Shown here: in pieces, positions 39,953-41,661 of the stretch
Layout of the letters: each line of letters opens with the position of its first letter
Position numbering within the stretch: the first letter of the stretch is position 1
NCBI GenBank assembly: GCA_030841965.1
Contig: JAUUSJ010000018.1
Coordinates: forward strand, 1 to 41,661
Reading direction: 5' to 3'
Length of the DNA stretch: 41,661 nt
Origin: Blautia sp.
GTDB taxonomy: Bacteria > Bacillota > Clostridia > Lachnospirales > Lachnospiraceae
The notes under the pieces: model-generated
Database searches by the model: none
What the model saw: only the letters and a program-made list of their open reading frames with translations
Told to the model about the DNA's origin: nothing
Made by a program: the position numbers and the translations under genes

Positions 39953-40996
39953 ATGAAATTAAAAAAACTCACTAGTTTATTGCTTGCTACAGCAATGACA
40001 GCAACGCTTTTAGCGGGATGTGGAGGAGACTCCAGCTCAGATTCTGGCTCCGAAGATGGGAAAAAGACCATTGCCATCGTGACAAAGTCAGCGGGAAATC
40101 CTTATAACGAAAAAGAAGCTGAGGGATTTCAGGAAGTTATCGAGGCGGCAGGTGCCACTTGTATCGTAAAACATCCAGAGGCAGCTACAGCCGACGCACA
40201 AGTTTCCGTTATTCAGTCATTGATTTCTCAGGGCGTAGATGCAATTATGGTTGCAGCAAACGATGAGAATGCTTTGCAGGCATGTTTAAAAGAAGCAATG
40301 GATGCAGGAATTAAGGTTGGCTCCTTTGACTCTAAAGTAAATGCAGCCAGTCGTAGCGTTCATGTAAATCAGGCTGGTACAACAGAGATTGGACAAACAC
40401 TTATGGAGGCAGTAGCAGATATCACAGGTGGTTCTGGACAGTGGGCAATTCTCTCAGCCACATCTCAAGCAACAAACCAAAATGCTTGGATTGAGGCTAT
40501 GAAGACAGCTATGGCAGATGATAAGTATAAAAATCTTGAATTGGTAGAAGTTGCATACGGTGACGATGAGCCACAAAAATCTACTGACCAGACACAGGCT
40601 CTTTTATCCAAATATCCCGATTTGAAATTAATTGTTGCCCCTACGACTGTAGGTATCAATGCGGCAGCAAAAGTATTACAAGATGAGAAGTCTTCCGTTA
40701 AATTAACAGGACTTGGTCTTCCTTCTGAGATGGCGGAGTATATTGGAGATGATGATGCACATTCCTGTCCATATATCTACTTATGGAATCCGATTGAGCT
40801 TGGACAGTTGGCTGGATATACTGCTCTTGCAATGGTAAACGGAGATATCACTGGGGCAGAAAATGAGAAATTTACAGCTGGGGATATGGGCGAATATACA
40901 GTTGTAAAAGCAGCAGACGGTGGCACAGAGATTATCCTTGGACCTCCTTTTAAATTTGACCCATCTAATATCGATGAGTGGAAAACAATTTACTAA
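39953..40996 (+). CDS. Sugar ABC transporter binding lipoprotein, RhaS type
   Basis: The 347-residue protein has a lipoprotein signal with lipobox LLAGC and lipidated Cys23, then a periplasmic-binding-protein type I fold: TIAIVTKSAGNPYNEKEAEGF, VIQSLISQGVDAIMVAAND, a hinge region and YIYLWNPIELGQLAGYTALAM near the end, a block I associate with rhamnose/AI-2-type binders. I chose ATG 39953 with AAGGAAGGG upstream; an in-frame ATG at 39893 is 20 codons earlier and would spoil the signal peptide. Ligand is inferred to be L-rhamnose from the mutarotase gene that follows. Confidence 0.9.
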   Translation: MKLKKLTSLLLATAMTATLLAGCGGDSSSDSGSEDGKKTIAIVTKSAGNPYNEKEAEGFQEVIEAAGATCIVKHPEAATADAQVSVIQSLISQGVDAIMVAANDENALQACLKEAMDAGIKVGSFDSKVNAASRSVHVNQAGTTEIGQTLMEAVADITGGSGQWAILSATSQATNQNAWIEAMKTAMADDKYKNLELVEVAYGDDEPQKSTDQTQALLSKYPDLKLIVAPTTVGINAAAKVLQDEKSSVKLTGLGLPSEMAEYIGDDDAHSCPYIYLWNPIELGQLAGYTALAMVNGDITGAENEKFTAGDMGEYTVVKAADGGTEIILGPPFKFDPSNIDEWKTIY

Positions 40997-41019
40997 AAAT
41001 ATACTTGCGGAGTACACCG

Positions 41020-41068
41020 TATCTTATGTCCTTCGGGCGAGGAAACAGCTTCGGTGTTTCATAAGGTA
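41020..41068 (+). ncRNA. Three-way-junction RNA structure after the binding-protein gene
   Basis: TATCTTATG (41020-41028) pairs with CATAAGGTA (41060-41068) over nine positions with one U-G pair. Inside are two hairpins: a short one at about 41029-41043 (TCCT with AGGA, or CC-TTCG-GG), and AAACA-g-C-TTCG-G-TGTTT at 41043-41059, closed by a C(UUCG)G tetraloop. No T run follows, so it is not a simple terminator. It starts 23 bases after the binding-protein stop and may protect that mRNA from decay or act as an independent RNA. Confidence 0.55.
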
Positions 41069-41131
41069 TAGAGAAAAGAAATTTTCACAAATAATATCTC
41101 ATTTATTTTTACTATCCATATAAATATAGGC

Positions 41132-41172
41132 GAAATTGTCACATAATAAAAATTATATTATGTGGCAATTTC
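41132..41172 (+). terminator. Long hairpin, probable terminator after the ABC operon
   Basis: GAAATTGTCACATAATA pairs with TATTATGTGGCAATTTC over 17 positions with one U-G pair and a seven-base loop. Only a weak T tract (TTTCTTG) is present, so termination is likely but not certain. It separates the transporter operon from the mutarotase gene. Confidence 0.6.
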
Positions 41173-41240
41173 TTGTCTAGTATAGTAAACTGATATGTCT
41201 GTTGACATGGATAGCATCATCTAAGAAAGGAAATAGAAAT

Positions 41241-41552
41241 ATGATTAAAGGATTTAAAATGAAATTATATGAAGGTATGGAAAAAGAGTATGAAATGCGC
41301 CATAATCAGCTTTGGCCAGAAATGAAAGATATGATTCACGAGTATGGCGGAAAAAATTATACTATCTTTTTAGACAGAGAGACTATGACTTTATTTGGCT
41401 ATATTGAGATTGAAGATGAGGAACTTTGGTCTAAAAGTGCAGATACAAAAATTAACCGCAAATGGTGGGATTTTATGGCGGATATTATGGAAACAAATGA
41501 GGATAATAGTCCAGTGAGTGTGGATTTGCAGAATGTATTTCATCTGGATTAG
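41241..41552 (+). CDS. rhaM: L-rhamnose mutarotase
   Basis: The 103-residue protein is the usual RhaM length and has the family pattern GFKMKLYEGMEKEYEMRHNQLWPEM, with the conserved His in the RHNQLWPE block, a tyrosine-containing FLDRETMTLFGYIEI strand, and the C-terminal KWWDFMADIMETN...L..VFHLD. It interconverts alpha and beta anomers of L-rhamnose, feeding the isomerase. ATG 41241 has AGAAAGGAAAT upstream; a longer in-frame start at 41202 lacks a ribosome site. It lies directly downstream of the CUT2 transporter and is the strongest evidence that the transporter imports rhamnose. Catabolic genes (rhaA, rhaB, rhaD) are not in the window. Confidence 0.92.
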   Translation: MIKGFKMKLYEGMEKEYEMRHNQLWPEMKDMIHEYGGKNYTIFLDRETMTLFGYIEIEDEELWSKSADTKINRKWWDFMADIMETNEDNSPVSVDLQNVFHLD

Positions 41553-41591
41553 GATTGTTTGTAATTGACAGGAGGTGTTGGTAGTATATAG

Positions 41592-41661
41592 TAGAGGGGA
41601 GACGCGAAGAGAGTCCATCGATATGTCCTCGAAAAACACGTTCGTTCCCACGGTTTTTCGA
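41592..41661 (-). repeat. Dispersed hairpin element, copy 7 (right end cut by window)
   Basis: The 3' end CGTCTCCCC, the arm at 41604-41637 and the first part of the core are present on the minus strand, 40 bases after the mutarotase stop. The arm is closest to that of copy 2 and differs at a few positions. From the spacing in copy 2, its complementary arm should lie at about 105-138 bases beyond the window end. Confidence 0.9.

Noticed and set aside
41020..41068. tRNA or known riboswitch at the three-way junction
   Set aside because: It is too short for a tRNA, with no CCA-type acceptor stem or TPsiC-like arm. It lies after a gene rather than before one, with no expression platform visible.
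1..41661. CRISPR array or tandem repeats
   Set aside because: The dispersed copies are 1-13 kb apart, about 215 bases long and in both orientations, with no regular spacers and no cas genes.

Overview
The window looks like chromosomal DNA of a low-GC Gram-positive gut or rumen clostridium, most likely a Lachnospiraceae relative. This is inferred from AT-rich codon use, strong AGGAGG ribosome sites, YesM/YesN-type two-component pairs beside sugar ABC transporters, LplABC-type transporters without their own ATPase gene, and Firmicute-type lipoprotein signals. No rRNA, tRNA, CRISPR array, transposase or phage gene was seen.

Layout. 228-1312: a split chromate-transporter pair. 1450-9700: a citrate island with citrate lyase citDEF, an OmpR-type response regulator, a hybrid sensor kinase and a CitMHS citrate transporter. 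The lyase and transporter promoters share the same operator-like block. 10335-16678: a housekeeping and accessory stretch with a zinc-ribbon Nudix hydrolase, an MNT/HEPN pair, oligoendopeptidase F, a HAD phosphatase, an AAA-ATPase/PD-(D/E)XK protein and an HD protein. 16774-32356: a glycan island with cellobiose phosphorylase (GH94), YesL, an LplABC-type ABC transporter whose first permease is broken by an in-frame TAG, a YesN/YesM two-component pair, a GH31 alpha-xylosidase and a GH3 beta-glucosidase. This set fits uptake and internal breakdown of xyloglucan or cello-oligosaccharides. 32703-41552: a second YesM/YesN pair divergent from a RhaSTPQ-like ABC transporter and L-rhamnose mutarotase, so probably a rhamnose system.

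The most unusual content is a dispersed element of about 215 bp. It is present in five complete copies, two copies cut by the window edges, and about three remnants, all in intergenic DNA. It has a nearly invariant core of about 125 bp inside 32-34 bp terminal arms. The arm sequences differ between copies, but the two arms of each copy stay complementary (34/34 in two copies). Internal stems also show paired changes and G-U pairs that favour one strand. This looks like a large structured RNA or a hairpin-type mobile element. I do not recognise it as a named family, and I treat it as the leading candidate for something undescribed.
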